64,000 bases of DNA from CAVQCA01 sp963763115 (GCA_963763115.1 CAVXNM010000031.1:57642-121641); one strand, 5' to 3'. Positions 35,193-46,012 are shown, counted from the first letter of the stretch. Notes: generated from the letters alone by a model not told the origin. Numbers and translations: made by a program.

Positions 35193-37709
35193 TCAGTCTT
35201 CCCGCAGCAGCGGCGCCGGATCCCGTCGGGAAGAACGCCAGGCCGGGTAGATCGCGGCCAGCGCCGATGCCAGCAGTCCGATGAGTACGGTCTGCGCCAG
35301 CAGCCCGGCATCCACGTCAAAGGGCATGGTCCAGCCGAAGGCGCGGCGCTGCACGGATTCGATCAGCACCCAGGCCATGAGCAGTCCGGTCGGGATGGCG
35401 ATAGCACCGGCAAGCAGACCGATGACCAGCGACTCGCCGGTGATGAGCCCGGCGATCTGCGCGCGTGTCAGGCCCAGCGCCCGCAACACCGCGAATTCCT
35501 TGCTGCGTTCCAGCTGCAGGGCCATCAATGCGCTCAACACGCCGATGAACGCCACGCTGAGCAACAGGACGCGCAACACCCGGGTGATGCGGAAGGTGCG
35601 ATCGAATACGGCCAGGGATTCGGCCAGAATGGCGCGTGCCGGCGTCAACTCCAGCCGGTAACGCCCGGCAAAGGCCTCGCTCACCGCGCGGCGCAGACCG
35701 TCCGCGTCGCCGCCCGTGGCAAACAGCGCCAGAGTGTTCACCGCCGGGTCCGACCAGTAGCGCCGGTAGGCGCCCTCCTCCAGGAAAATGCGGCCGTGCT
35801 CGCTGGCATAGTCCCGGAAGACACCGGCGACGGTGAAATCACGCGGCCCTGCGGGCGTCGGAAGCTGCAGATGATCGCCACGCGCAAGACCGAGGTGGTA
35901 GGCCAGGGGTTCCGATATCAACGCCCCGCCACGGTCGAACGCCTCCCACACCGAGTCATCTCCGCCTGCAGGGAGGTCGAATCCACGGCGCGAGGGCGAT
36001 GCCAGACGGGCGCCGATCAGCGTCACCTGCCGTTCCGGCAAGCTCAGGGTATGTTGCCGGTAGCGGCTCACCGCCGCAACGCCGGACAGGGTCGCGATTT
36101 CCGCAACCACTGCCGCGGGCAGGGTCTCGCCGTCCCGGAAACCGGCGGCCGCCACGTAGAGATCGGCGCGCAGCAGATCGCCCAGCCAGGTGGCCACGGC
36201 GCCGCGCATACTGTCCACCATCACGCCCACACCCACGCCGGCGGACAGCGCCACCATCAGGGCGGCGATGGCAATTCCCAGACGGGAGAGGTGCCGGTCC
36301 AGATTGCGCACACCCATGCCGGAAATACCGGCCGGTAACCGGGTAGCGAATAGCCGATGCAGCCCGTGCAGCAACGGCGGTGTCATCAGGGCGGCGCCGA
36401 CGACCAGCAGAAACAGGCCGCAGAAGCCCATGATCACGCCACCCGGCACGACCAGAGCGACTGTCAGACCGCTCGCCAGCGCGCCCAGGCCGAGCACCGC
36501 CAGCCAGGGCAGCTGGCGTTGCGTGGCTCGCTCCAGCGCCGCGCGTGAGAGAGTGGTGAGCGGTGGCGTCCAGGCGGCCTGCCGCGCCGGCGCCAGGCTC
36601 GCGACCACTGTGGCCGCCAACCCCAGTCCGCCCGCCTTGAGAAACACCAGGGGATCCAGTTGCAGTGCCGCGACGCCCACCTGGTAGTAAAGCTCGCTCA
36701 CCGTCGCGGCGACCAGGCGCGTCAGACCCTGTCCCAGCCAGACACCCAGCACCAACCCCGCCGCCGTACCAAGCACTCCGAGGATTGCCGCCTCCGCGAG
36801 GATGAGCCGAAACAGCTCCCCGGGCGTCACCCCGACGGCGCGCAAACGACCCAGCAGGCTGCGCCGCTGTACGATGGAGAAGCTCATGGCGTTGAAGATC
36901 AGGAACATCCCGACCAGCAGGGCCAGCAGGCTCATCGCCGTCAGGTTGAGTTCGAAGGCGGCGGACAGGCGGGTCACGCCCGCCGCCGCCTCGCCCACCG
37001 TCACCAGCTGCACACTATCAGGCAGGCGCTCCCGCAGCCAGCGCTCGGCGGCGTCATCGAGGATCAGGTCCACGTGGCTGAGACACCCGGCCAGGCCCAG
37101 AACCGATTGCGCAGTGGCGATATCCACCAGCAACAGATCCTCGCCACCGGCGGGGACGGCCGGGTCGATGGTCAGGATACGCAGTAAAGACAACCGGCCT
37201 TGATAGCTGATCTGCAGCGAGTCGCCGGCCGTAACGCCGAATTGCCGGGCGGCGGCGGAACCAAGCACCAGCACATCGGGACGGGTGAGCCAGTCGCCGA
37301 TCAGGTCCCCCCGCGGCGCGACCGACGCGAGCCGGCGACGAAACGGGCCTTCCGCGAACAGGTCCAGTCCAACCAGCCGGTATCGGCCTGCCTGTCCCGC
37401 CACCCGCACCCGGTCCGTGACCACTGGCGCCATGGGCGGATGTCCCGGCTGGCGTCGCAAGTCGACGTAGAGGGATTCGGGCAGCGTCCCGTCGGCCGCA
37501 ACCAGCCGGTGGGTAGCCGTGCCCTGCAGTTGCGCGGCGGAAAGCTCGAATGCGGCCCGGGCGCTGCGGTTGGCCAGGTCCACGGCGAGCACCACCGCCA
37601 CACCCAGTGCAATGCCCGTCAGCGCGAGCACGCCCTGCCAGCGGTGGCGCAATAAATAGCGCAGGCCGGCGAGCAGCAGCAGGGGAGGAAAGGCGTGCAG
37701 CGGCCTCAA
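35193..37709 (-). CDS. FtsX-type ABC permease (AttFG-like)
   Basis: An 838-residue permease with two FtsX domains fused in one chain. Helix-rich regions occur near the N terminus (ALTGIALGVAVVLAVDLANR), in the middle (LLALLVGMFLIFNAMSFS and LVLGVWLGQGLTRL), and at the C terminus (FIGVLSALMALQLERSKEFAVLRALGLTRAQ). Each domain carries a large extracytoplasmic insert. This MacB/LolCE-like topology fits ABC systems that work on periplasmic substrates rather than transporting across the inner membrane. It overlaps the ATPase gene by four bases and is followed by the AttH-like gene two bases later, so the three genes are one operon. Confidence 0.88.
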   Translation of the reverse strand: MRPLHAFPPLLLLAGLRYLLRHRWQGVLALTGIALGVAVVLAVDLANRSARAAFELSAAQLQGTATHRLVAADGTLPESLYVDLRRQPGHPPMAPVVTDRVRVAGQAGRYRLVGLDLFAEGPFRRRLASVAPRGDLIGDWLTRPDVLVLGSAAARQFGVTAGDSLQISYQGRLSLLRILTIDPAVPAGGEDLLLVDIATAQSVLGLAGCLSHVDLILDDAAERWLRERLPDSVQLVTVGEAAAGVTRLSAAFELNLTAMSLLALLVGMFLIFNAMSFSIVQRRSLLGRLRAVGVTPGELFRLILAEAAILGVLGTAAGLVLGVWLGQGLTRLVAATVSELYYQVGVAALQLDPLVFLKAGGLGLAATVVASLAPARQAAWTPPLTTLSRAALERATQRQLPWLAVLGLGALASGLTVALVVPGGVIMGFCGLFLLVVGAALMTPPLLHGLHRLFATRLPAGISGMGVRNLDRHLSRLGIAIAALMVALSAGVGVGVMVDSMRGAVATWLGDLLRADLYVAAAGFRDGETLPAAVVAEIATLSGVAAVSRYRQHTLSLPERQVTLIGARLASPSRRGFDLPAGGDDSVWEAFDRGGALISEPLAYHLGLARGDHLQLPTPAGPRDFTVAGVFRDYASEHGRIFLEEGAYRRYWSDPAVNTLALFATGGDADGLRRAVSEAFAGRYRLELTPARAILAESLAVFDRTFRITRVLRVLLLSVAFIGVLSALMALQLERSKEFAVLRALGLTRAQIAGLITGESLVIGLLAGAIAIPTGLLMAWVLIESVQRRAFGWTMPFDVDAGLLAQTVLIGLLASALAAIYPAWRSSRRDPAPLLRED

Positions 37710-38389
37710 CCCGCCGTCACCTGCCCGTGGTGCAGCGACAGGATGCGATCGGCGGAGCGGGACACCACTTCGCTGTGCGTGACCAGCAACAGCGTGGCGC
37801 CCTTACGGCGGACCAACCCCGTCAGCAGATCGATGATGCGCCGGGCGGTGTTTTCATCGAGATTCCCGGTGGGTTCGTCGGCAAGCAGCAACGCCGGTTC
37901 GTGAACCAGCGCCCGGGCGATGGCGGCGCGTTGCTGCTCCCCGCCCGAGAGCGTTTCGGGATAGCGTTCCCCTGCCCCCGCCAGCCCCGTCTCCTCCAGC
38001 AGCCGGCTTGCCTGCTCAAGGGCGGTCCGGCTGGACCGGCCGAGCAATTGCAGCGGCAGCGCGATATTCTCCGCCACGGTCAACGTCGGGATGAGATTGA
38101 AGAACTGGAACACGAAACCGATCCGCTCCCGCCGCAAAAGGGTGCGCGCGGGTTCGCCCAGGTCATGGACCGCGACACCGTCGATCCGGACGAGGCCCGC
38201 ATCCGGGGTGTCGATGCCGCTCATCAGGTTGAGCAGCGTCGTCTTGCCGCTGCCACTCTCGCCGAGCAAGGCCACCACCTCCCCTCGGTCGAGCGCGAAG
38301 GAAAGTGCGTCGAAAACCACCTGATCCGCACCGCGGGATGGATAGACCTTACACAGGCTGTCAACGATCACAAACGTCATGGAGGTCAT
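37706..38389 (-). CDS. ABC transporter ATPase (AttE-like)
   Basis: A LolD/MacB-type ATPase of about 227 residues. Walker A is GESGSGKTTLLNLMSGID, the signature is LSGGEQQRAAIARALV, Walker B is LLLADEPTGNLDENT, and the switch His is in LLVTHSEVV. These features match the family that drives FtsX-type permeases. I use the ATG at 38389 (MTSMTFVIVDSLC); the same frame could begin at 38380 or 38416. Its stop overlaps the permease start. A 65-bp remnant of the permease gene lies just upstream of the start. Confidence 0.9.
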   Translation of the reverse strand: MTSMTFVIVDSLCKVYPSRGADQVVFDALSFALDRGEVVALLGESGSGKTTLLNLMSGIDTPDAGLVRIDGVAVHDLGEPARTLLRRERIGFVFQFFNLIPTLTVAENIALPLQLLGRSSRTALEQASRLLEETGLAGAGERYPETLSGGEQQRAAIARALVHEPALLLADEPTGNLDENTARRIIDLLTGLVRRKGATLLLVTHSEVVSRSADRILSLHHGQVTAG

Positions 38390-38420
38390 TGTGAACCCGC
38401 CGCCATGACCAGGCAATCAG

Positions 38421-38486
38421 CCCGGCAGACTGCACTGCTGCACGAAGGAAAAGCTCATGGCGTTGAAGATCAGAAACATCCCCACC
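38421..38486 (-). pseudogene. Relic fragment of the adjacent FtsX-type permease gene
   Basis: This stretch aligns with 36849-36914 inside the permease gene and is in the same orientation. Most bases match, including a run of 19 (AGCTCATGGCGTTGAAGAT). Translation gives MFLIFNAMSFSFVQQCSLPG against MFLIFNAMSFSIVQRRSLLG in the intact copy. There are no other permease features around it. It looks like what is left of a partial duplication of the operon. Confidence 0.7.
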
Positions 38487-39072
38487 CGCGACGGCTGATC
38501 CATTGACGCCGAATTTTCATTGCCGCATGGCGATGTATCGGGAATGTAATGGGTAATTCGGGATGTGTACAGTTCCCGGACAATTTTACATCTCTGGTAT
38601 CTTAATGGATAGTTCGGACTGCGAACATGCATAACCGGCTATGCCGATCACGGTACGTTCGTCTCGACGTAGAGTAGTGAAATGAATACAACTACCATTC
38701 AAGGTTTTTAGGGCATACGTAAGCGTTTCCGGGGAGATTATTGATTCATTGGCTACATTGATTCCTGTGTCTTCCCTCGTCAGTGAAACAAAGCAGGCAA
38801 ATGCCGTCACACCCCCGCGTGGGTAAGCATCATCAGCAGGAGTATGTGGTCGGCGTAGCTGAGGATGAGGGTCAGATAATCGTCCTCGATGAAACAGTCA
38901 TGGTGGCTGTGCGGATGTTTTCGAGTTGTGTCAAAACCACGGAGTGGTTGCGGCTTGGGCCGGGTGTTCTCGAACACACATGCCATGCACCTGGCGTCGT
39001 TGTTGATGTAACGATCGAGGACAGCACTGAGCAAGTGGAACTGCTCAGCGAGCAAAGGCAATAGGTCAGTAA
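38487..39072. other. Stretch with no supported gene
   Basis: About 590 bp between the permease relic and the porin region. Frames on both strands (38783-39064 forward, 38807-39061 reverse) cover most of it but show no family features, no ribosome site and odd composition. I see nothing else in it. Confidence 0.35.
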
Positions 39073-39278
39073 ATGGTAGTCACTCATCGTGCGGCAACAA
39101 TCCTGACAATGCTGCTCCTCATGCACCAGGCCCGCGCGGCGATCCCGGATTCCGACCCGATGCCACCGCTGGAAACCCAGACCCGATCAGATTCTTCTGC
39201 AGGGTCAGCTGGCCAAGCCCACCGTGAGGGCGATGTTCTTTACCAGCCCGTCCGAGCTCAGGGAGGAGCTCGCCGTCC

Positions 39279-39282
<4 letters not shown>
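39073..39282 (+). pseudogene. Signal-peptide fragment, probably the severed N terminus of the LbtU-like porin
   Basis: This 69-residue frame begins with a signal-peptide-like stretch (HRAATILTMLLLMHQARA) and then becomes Ser/Arg-rich and unlike the porin. The porin part follows in another frame. The leader, at the expected place upstream of a frame that lacks one, suggests a frameshift broke an exported porin gene. The intervening ~150 bp show no clear homology, so more than one lesion is possible. Confidence 0.45.
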
Positions 39283-40193
<911 letters not shown>

Positions 40194-40303
40194 CGACTCG
40201 AGGTAAACGTCCGGCTTGATGACGGTCAGCCGAACAGGCTTGCTCATGGCGGTGCCCGGTATTCCGTAACAGGCCCATTGCCGCTGCGGTAACTTACTCT
40301 CCT

Positions 40304-43300
40304 TCACCTGTGGGACCGCAACAGCCGCAGCACGACGGGCAGCACGACGAGAACCATGGGCAGTTGGGCGATCAGTCCGGCGATAATGGCGATGGCCAGC
40401 GGTTGCTGCATCGCCGAGCCCTGGCCCAGTCCCAGCGCCAGCGGCAACAGTGCGAGAATCGCGGCAACGGTGGTCATCGTGATCGCCCGCATCCGGTTGA
40501 CGCCGGCAGCGATCAGCCGCTGGCTCGCCGCCTGTTCACCGGACAATCCGGCATACTCCGAGTAATAGAAGATGGCAACTTCCGTGGCGATGCCCACGAT
40601 CATGGTCATGCCCATGATCGAGGTAATGTTCAGCTCGGTATGCGTGAGCCACAAACCCATGAATACCGCCGCCTGCACCAGCATCGTCGTAAACAGCATG
40701 GCCGCCGCGACCCGCAGATTCTCGTAGAGGAACAGCAGCAGCAGGAACACCAGCGCGATGGCGGCGATGATGACCACCAGCAGGCCGTGGAAGGCGATCC
40801 GCTGCTGCTCGTAGAGTCCGCCCAGGCGGTAGGTCGCGCCTGCCGGTATCATGCCCGGACGCTGCAGCACCGTCTTAACTTCGCGGATAGTCGAGCCCAG
40901 GTCGCGACCGCTGATACGGGCGGTCACCGCCACCATGCGTTTCAGGTCCTCGCGGGTGATCTCGGGTTGCCCGGTCACGCTCTGCAGTGTCGCCACACGC
41001 TTCAGCGGGAACAGGTGACCGTCAGGAGCGCTAAACTGTAATTTCTCCAGATCCGGCACCGTGGCCCGCAAGTCCCCGGCGGTCCAGACGCGCACGCCAA
41101 TCAATTTAGGGCCGCGAGGAATCTGCGTGGTGACGTTGCCCGTCAACAGGTCGTTCAGCTGCCGGGTGATTGCCTCGGGTTCCATGCCCTCCAGGGCGGC
41201 CTTGACGCGATCCACCCTGATGTCCAGCGCGTCGCCGGCCAGGACGATGCCGCTCTTGACCTCCTCGACCCCGTCGACCGTCTTGATGCCTTCGGCGACG
41301 GCCCGGGCGGTGGTTTCCAGAACACCCGGATCATCAGAGAAAATGATCACCTCGATGGGCTGGGGAACGGCGGTGAGATCGCCGATCAGATCTTCCATCA
41401 GCTGGAGGGTCTCGATCTGCAGCCCCGGCACCGCGTGCTCCACGCGCTGGCGCACCTCGTCCATGACCTCTTCGATCGGGCGACGGGGCAGGGGCTTGAG
41501 GCGGACGAACAGATCGCCGGAATTGGCCTCGGTGAGCCCGCCGCCCAATTGCAGACCGGTGCGACGGGAGTAGCTCTGCACCTCGGGCGTTTCATGGAGG
41601 ATGGCTTCCACCTGTCGCAGCAGCCGGTCGGTTTCCTTCAGCGACGTGCCGGGACGGGCATTGTAGTCGATGATGAAGCCGCCCTCGTCCATCACCGGCA
41701 TGAAGCCGGAGCCCAGGTTCTGATAGGCAAGATAACCCAGACCGAGCGTCGGGATGATCACGAGGGCAACCAGCCACGGCCGCATTAAAAGTCGGTGCAT
41801 CAGCCTGGCGTAGAGCCGGTGCGCCGCCCGCGTCACCGAACCGCCCTCCTCCTGCTCGGCATCCTTTGGCCCCAGCAGATGGGCGGCGACAACGGGGATT
41901 GCCAGCCACGCGATCAGGAAGGAGATGACCAGGCTGACGGCCATGGTCAGTGACAGGGCCTTGAAGAACGCCCCGGTCACGCCGGTGAGAAACGCGAGGG
42001 GTGTGAAGATGATGATAGTGGAGGCGGATGACCCGAACAGCGGCCGGGTGAACTCGGCCGTCGCCCGCATCACCCGGTCGCTTTCCGGTCCGCTGCCGCT
42101 GCGCAGCCGGCGTGTGATGTGCTCCACGATCACGACGGCGTCGTCGATGATCAGTCCCACGGCGGCGGCCATGCCGCCCAGCGTCATGATGTTGAAGCTC
42201 ATGTGCAGCACGTAGAGCAGCAGTACCGTGGAGGCCAGCACGGCCGGCACCGCCAGCGTGGCGATCAGCGTCACTTTCCAGTTGCGCAGGAACACCAGCA
42301 GCACCACGGCCGCCAGCCCCACGCCGATCAGCACCGCTTCGCGGACACTGCCGGCCGAGGCGAGGATCAATTCGCTCTGGTCATACCAGTTGGCCATGCG
42401 GATGTCCGCCGGCAGACGCCGGCGGGTCTCGGCCAGCTTGGCCTTGACCTCCCGGGCTATCTGCACGGTGTTGCCACCGGGCTGCTGGTAGACCTGGAAG
42501 AGCACGGCGTTATGTCCGTCGGCGGTGACGCGGGTAAAGTTGGGTGCGGTTCCCTTGCGCACCGTGGCAACGTCCTCCAGCAGGACCACGCCGTCGGCTC
42601 CGGAGCGCAGTACGGTCTGGCTGATCTGGTCCAGGCTGGCGATCCGGGTATCGGAGATGATCAGGTAGAGCTTGCCGTAATCTTCCACACGCCCCACGGC
42701 CGTTTGTACATTGGCCGCCGAGATACCCGCCGCCACATCGCCGAGGGTCATGCCCAGCGACTGCAGCTTGGCCTGGTTCACCTCCACGCGGTACTCCTCG
42801 ACGGCTCCGCCCTGGACATCGACCTTGGCGACACCACTGACCGTTGACAGCAGCGGGCTTAGCTCATAGGTGGCCAGGTCGCGCAGTTCCACAAGCGAAT
42901 GCGTAGTGGAGGTGAGGCTGTAGGCGATGACGGGAAACACCGTCGGGTCCATCCGCTTCACGTCGAAGCCGGTGCCGGCCGGCAGTGAGGGAATCAATCG
43001 GGCGATCTCCGATTCCGCCTGGAGCATGGCAGCGACCATGTCCTGGCCCCAGTCGAAGTTGACCGAGATGTCGGCGCTGCCGCGGCTGGAGGTGGAACGG
43101 ACGCTGCGCACGCCGGGAATGGCCCGCAGCGCCTGCTCGATGGGGTAGGTAACCTCCAGCGCCATGCGCTCGGCGGGCCGGTCTCCCGCCTCCACGTCTA
43201 CCCGGAGGCGCGGGAAACTCACCTCGGGGAACAACGCCACCGGCAATCCCCAGCCGCTGGCGAGCCCGCCGATCGACAGGACGGCCATCAGAAACAGGAT

Positions 43301-43339
43301 GGAGCGGACGTGATGGTGCGTCCAGGCGTAAAAACTCAT
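40304..43339 (-). CDS. RND efflux pump inner-membrane subunit
   Basis: A 1011-residue RND transporter. The first helix (SILFLMAVLSIGGLASGWGL) and the AALAIDDV-like GLIIDDAVVIVEH segment (proton relay Asp pair, about residue 400) are visible, with the second permease half near the C terminus (IMGMTMIVGIATEVAIFYY). The periplasmic pore domains lie between helices 1-2 and 7-8. It pairs with the MFP gene immediately upstream (4-bp overlap) and the OMF gene to form a tripartite pump. Features lie between HAE1 (drug) and HME (metal) pumps, so the substrate cannot be assigned. Convergent with the porin remnant. Confidence 0.9.
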   Translation of the reverse strand: MSFYAWTHHHVRSILFLMAVLSIGGLASGWGLPVALFPEVSFPRLRVDVEAGDRPAERMALEVTYPIEQALRAIPGVRSVRSTSSRGSADISVNFDWGQDMVAAMLQAESEIARLIPSLPAGTGFDVKRMDPTVFPVIAYSLTSTTHSLVELRDLATYELSPLLSTVSGVAKVDVQGGAVEEYRVEVNQAKLQSLGMTLGDVAAGISAANVQTAVGRVEDYGKLYLIISDTRIASLDQISQTVLRSGADGVVLLEDVATVRKGTAPNFTRVTADGHNAVLFQVYQQPGGNTVQIAREVKAKLAETRRRLPADIRMANWYDQSELILASAGSVREAVLIGVGLAAVVLLVFLRNWKVTLIATLAVPAVLASTVLLLYVLHMSFNIMTLGGMAAAVGLIIDDAVVIVEHITRRLRSGSGPESDRVMRATAEFTRPLFGSSASTIIIFTPLAFLTGVTGAFFKALSLTMAVSLVISFLIAWLAIPVVAAHLLGPKDAEQEEGGSVTRAAHRLYARLMHRLLMRPWLVALVIIPTLGLGYLAYQNLGSGFMPVMDEGGFIIDYNARPGTSLKETDRLLRQVEAILHETPEVQSYSRRTGLQLGGGLTEANSGDLFVRLKPLPRRPIEEVMDEVRQRVEHAVPGLQIETLQLMEDLIGDLTAVPQPIEVIIFSDDPGVLETTARAVAEGIKTVDGVEEVKSGIVLAGDALDIRVDRVKAALEGMEPEAITRQLNDLLTGNVTTQIPRGPKLIGVRVWTAGDLRATVPDLEKLQFSAPDGHLFPLKRVATLQSVTGQPEITREDLKRMVAVTARISGRDLGSTIREVKTVLQRPGMIPAGATYRLGGLYEQQRIAFHGLLVVIIAAIALVFLLLLFLYENLRVAAAMLFTTMLVQAAVFMGLWLTHTELNITSIMGMTMIVGIATEVAIFYYSEYAGLSGEQAASQRLIAAGVNRMRAITMTTVAAILALLPLALGLGQGSAMQQPLAIAIIAGLIAQLPMVLVVLPVVLRLLRSHR

Positions 43340-44445
43340 GGTTTCGATGCTTCGGTCACGGCCATCCCGTTCTCCAGCTCGTAGTTCCCCACGACCACCA
43401 CGCGCTGGCCCTGCTCGAGATCGTGGCCACGCACGCTCACCATTCCGGCGTTCTGAAATCCCAGGGCCACGGTGTGTTTAACCGCCTTATCATGCTCGAT
43501 GGTGTAAAGGGCATACCCCCCCTCCTCGGGAATCACCGCTTCACGCGGGACCACCAGCGCGTGTTCCGAAGCGATAGTCAGTTGCCCGCGTACATACTGG
43601 TCCAGCAGGAGCCGGGCATCGGGGGGCAGGGACACGAAGACATCGACCAGTCGGGTATCGGGATTCACCCGCCGGGTGATCAGGCGCAGTTTCCCGCTTA
43701 TCGCAGCCGGGGAGCCCTGGTCGGGAGCGAACAGGGAGACCGGTTGGGCAACCTGCAAATAGGCGGCTTCCTCCGGCTCGATGCCCAGCTTGACCTCGAA
43801 CCGGTTCTCGACCGCCAGTTCCACCAGCGGTCCGCCGGCCGCTACGATCTGCCCCTCCTGCACATCCACCTTACTGACGATACCGTCCAGGTCCGCAACC
43901 AGGTTCCGCCGGGATGCGACCCCCCGCTTCTCCAAGTTTGCGAGCGTGATCTGTGCCGACTGGAGGTCCTGCTGCGCCTGAAACTGCTCCTGTTTGGTGG
44001 CCAGGCGCTGATCGAAACGCTGCTGGACCTGCTGCAACTGCTTGCTCGCTGCCGCGACGGCGTGATTCGCCTCCTCCCACTGCAACGTTGTGTCCGGACT
44101 CGGTTCCACCTCCACCAGGGAAGCGTCTGCGGACACCTGCTGCCCCGCCACCGCCAACACATGCACCACCCGGCACTCAAAGGGCACCGAGATCACACGC
44201 ACTTCACCGGGCTGCGAGATCACCGTGCCATAGGCGGTAAGCGTCTGCTGAATGGTCCCTTGCGTGATCGCCACGGTGCGCACCGATACCACCGGAGCAT
44301 CGTCGGCGGCGGGCTGACCGAGGGCTTCCTCCGTGGCAGGTGTTGCCTGCGACCCCGGATCGCCGGCCTGCCTCCAGAAGTAGCCGGCACACAAAGCCGC
44401 AATCACCGCAACGATCAACAGGCTGTAGCCACTCCAGGATTTCAT
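43336..44445 (-). CDS. Membrane fusion protein of the RND pump
   Basis: A 369-residue HlyD/AcrA-type periplasmic adaptor. One N-terminal membrane segment (YSLLIVAVIAALCAGYFW) precedes a lipoyl-like half motif (VISVPFECRVVHVLAVAGQQV), a long helical hairpin (about residues 130-185, rich in Gln), the second lipoyl half (VADLDGIVSKVDVQEGQIVA), and a beta-barrel domain. It links the RND subunit to the outer-membrane channel. The ATG at 44445 is preferred over an earlier one at 44523 because GGAG lies at good spacing and the earlier frame would run through the MITE-like element. It overlaps the RND gene by four bases. Confidence 0.9.
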   Translation of the reverse strand: MKSWSGYSLLIVAVIAALCAGYFWRQAGDPGSQATPATEEALGQPAADDAPVVSVRTVAITQGTIQQTLTAYGTVISQPGEVRVISVPFECRVVHVLAVAGQQVSADASLVEVEPSPDTTLQWEEANHAVAAASKQLQQVQQRFDQRLATKQEQFQAQQDLQSAQITLANLEKRGVASRRNLVADLDGIVSKVDVQEGQIVAAGGPLVELAVENRFEVKLGIEPEEAAYLQVAQPVSLFAPDQGSPAAISGKLRLITRRVNPDTRLVDVFVSLPPDARLLLDQYVRGQLTIASEHALVVPREAVIPEEGGYALYTIEHDKAVKHTVALGFQNAGMVSVRGHDLEQGQRVVVVGNYELENGMAVTEASKP

Positions 44446-44459
44446 GGTAATGACTCCAA

Positions 44460-44622
44460 GGAGCCTGTCCGAGTAATGGGGACCGTCGCGAGAAAGCGGC
44501 ACGGCGAGAACAGATGGACGCAAATTCGAGGAGAATAGCGGGGACTATTTGACGAGGATTTGCGTCCATAAGGACCGTCGTGGTGCTTTCGCAGTAGGTT
44601 CATCATTGCTCGGACAGGCTCC
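44460..44622. mobile_element. MITE-like hairpin element in the efflux operon
   Basis: A 163-bp segment flanked by perfect 14-bp inverted ends (GGAGCCTGTCCGAG at 44460-44473 and its complement at 44609-44622). A second perfect inverted repeat (ATGGACGCAAAT, 44514-44525 and 44558-44569) lies inside. The whole can fold as a long hairpin. No coding capacity is seen. It fills the gap between the OMF and MFP genes, supplies the last six codons of the OMF gene (RSLSEQ), and ends 15 bp from the MFP start codon. I cannot see a duplicated target site. Confidence 0.7.
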
Positions 44623-46012
44623 TGGTCGAGAGACGGGGCGCGGACGAAGGTAACTCATCGGGCAGGTACTGTCCGGCGGCGATCTCCAGTGCGATCCGGT
44701 TCTGCACCAGCTGCTGCTTCAGTTTCAGCAGATCGAGCCGTCGCTGGGCAAGATTGCCGACCGCCGTGTAGTAGCTGAGGACATCGGCGTTACCCTGTTC
44801 CAGGGCATCGCGGTAGGTGCTGACCAGCGTCTCCAGCACGGGAATAGCGGATTCGGCGGCGGCGATCCGCTCCATCAATGAATGGATGTCGGCCAGACTT
44901 ATGGCGATCTGCGATCTCGCCTCGAAGAGGCGGTTGAGGTATTCGTCGTAGAGTTTCTGGCGGGTCGCCTGCTCGGTGGCGATGCCGCCCTGGTTGCGGT
45001 CGAAGATCGGCAGGTCGATGCCGACACCGAAGCCCGTCGTGTCGACATTGCTGGTGTCGCTGGCGCGATTGAAACCGAGGTTGATCTTCGGAAACTGGGC
45101 CAGCACGGCTGCCCGCAGCGTTTCCTCCTGGCTCTCGTAGCCGCGTTTGAGCGCCAGCAGGTCGAGCCGCCGGTCTTCGATCGCCTCCGTGAGCAGCTGT
45201 TCCGACGGGAGGCGTACCGTGGAGGGCAATACCACGCCCGGTTCGGGCCGCACGGAGGCCTCCGGCGGCAGGCCCAGGGACTGGTTCAGGACCAGCTGCT
45301 GGTGACGCAGATCCTGCCGCAAGCCCAGTAGAACGGCATGGGCATCCTGGCTGGCGGCTTCTGCGGCGGCCAGGTCAATCACGGTCTTCTCATGCTGCTC
45401 CACGGCCCGTCGCAGGATCTCCAGATTCTCAGCCAGATTGTGATCGACGAGCTCCGCCTGGGCTGCCTGCGCCTGCAGCGCCACCAGGTCGAACAACGCC
45501 GTCCTGGCGGCCTGGGCCACCTGCCATTCCTGCCAGGCCACCTCCAGATCGACGGAGTCCACCTCCGCCGCGGCTGCCGTTTGCCTGGCCCCGCGGGTGA
45601 TCAGCGCGGTGACATCCCAGTTGAGCCCGACGCTGTGACCATTGACGGTGTTCGCGTCATTGCCGCCGGTGGGAATATCCAGCGCCGCGCTCAACTGCGG
45701 GTTGGGCAGGATACCGGCCGTCAGCAGTTGCGCCGAGGCCAGGGCGCGGCGGTCACGCTCGGCCCGCAGCGAGGGGTTGACCAGCACCGCCAGCACCGCC
45801 GCCTCATCCGGCGACAGGCCGTCGCGATAATTCAGCTCAAGGGGTTGCAGCAGCGGATGACGGATGTCCCGTGCCCGGACGCGCAGCACGTTATCGGGAG
45901 GGACCGCCAGCTCGCGGTTCACCGCCTCGGGTTTCAGTGACATCGGCAGGTAGGGCTGGCAACCCGCCACGCAAGCGAGAGATAGCAGCAGGAAGCGGGA
46001 CCATGGTTTCAT
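44603..46012 (-). CDS. Outer-membrane efflux lipoprotein (TolC/OprM type)
   Basis: About 469 residues. The leader LLLSLACVAGC ends in a lipobox (Cys18 from the ATG at 46012), so it is a lipoprotein like OprM. The body shows the TolC-fold pattern with long helices and repeated motifs such as RAERDRRALASAQLLTAG and IAISLADIHSLMERIAAAESAI, and the NPSLRAERD and PILEAQ-type turns. It provides the outer-membrane channel for the RND pump. An alternative ATG at 46030 adds six residues before the leader. Its 3' end lies inside the MITE-like element, whose sequence encodes the terminal RSLSEQ. Confidence 0.88.
   Translation of the reverse strand: MKPWSRFLLLSLACVAGCQPYLPMSLKPEAVNRELAVPPDNVLRVRARDIRHPLLQPLELNYRDGLSPDEAAVLAVLVNPSLRAERDRRALASAQLLTAGILPNPQLSAALDIPTGGNDANTVNGHSVGLNWDVTALITRGARQTAAAAEVDSVDLEVAWQEWQVAQAARTALFDLVALQAQAAQAELVDHNLAENLEILRRAVEQHEKTVIDLAAAEAASQDAHAVLLGLRQDLRHQQLVLNQSLGLPPEASVRPEPGVVLPSTVRLPSEQLLTEAIEDRRLDLLALKRGYESQEETLRAAVLAQFPKINLGFNRASDTSNVDTTGFGVGIDLPIFDRNQGGIATEQATRQKLYDEYLNRLFEARSQIAISLADIHSLMERIAAAESAIPVLETLVSTYRDALEQGNADVLSYYTAVGNLAQRRLDLLKLKQQLVQNRIALEIAAGQYLPDELPSSAPRLSTRSLSEQ

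Noticed and set aside
36660..38506. Long forward frames over the FtsX permease and ATPase genes
   Set aside because: Shadows of the reverse-strand genes, rich in Arg, Gln and His.
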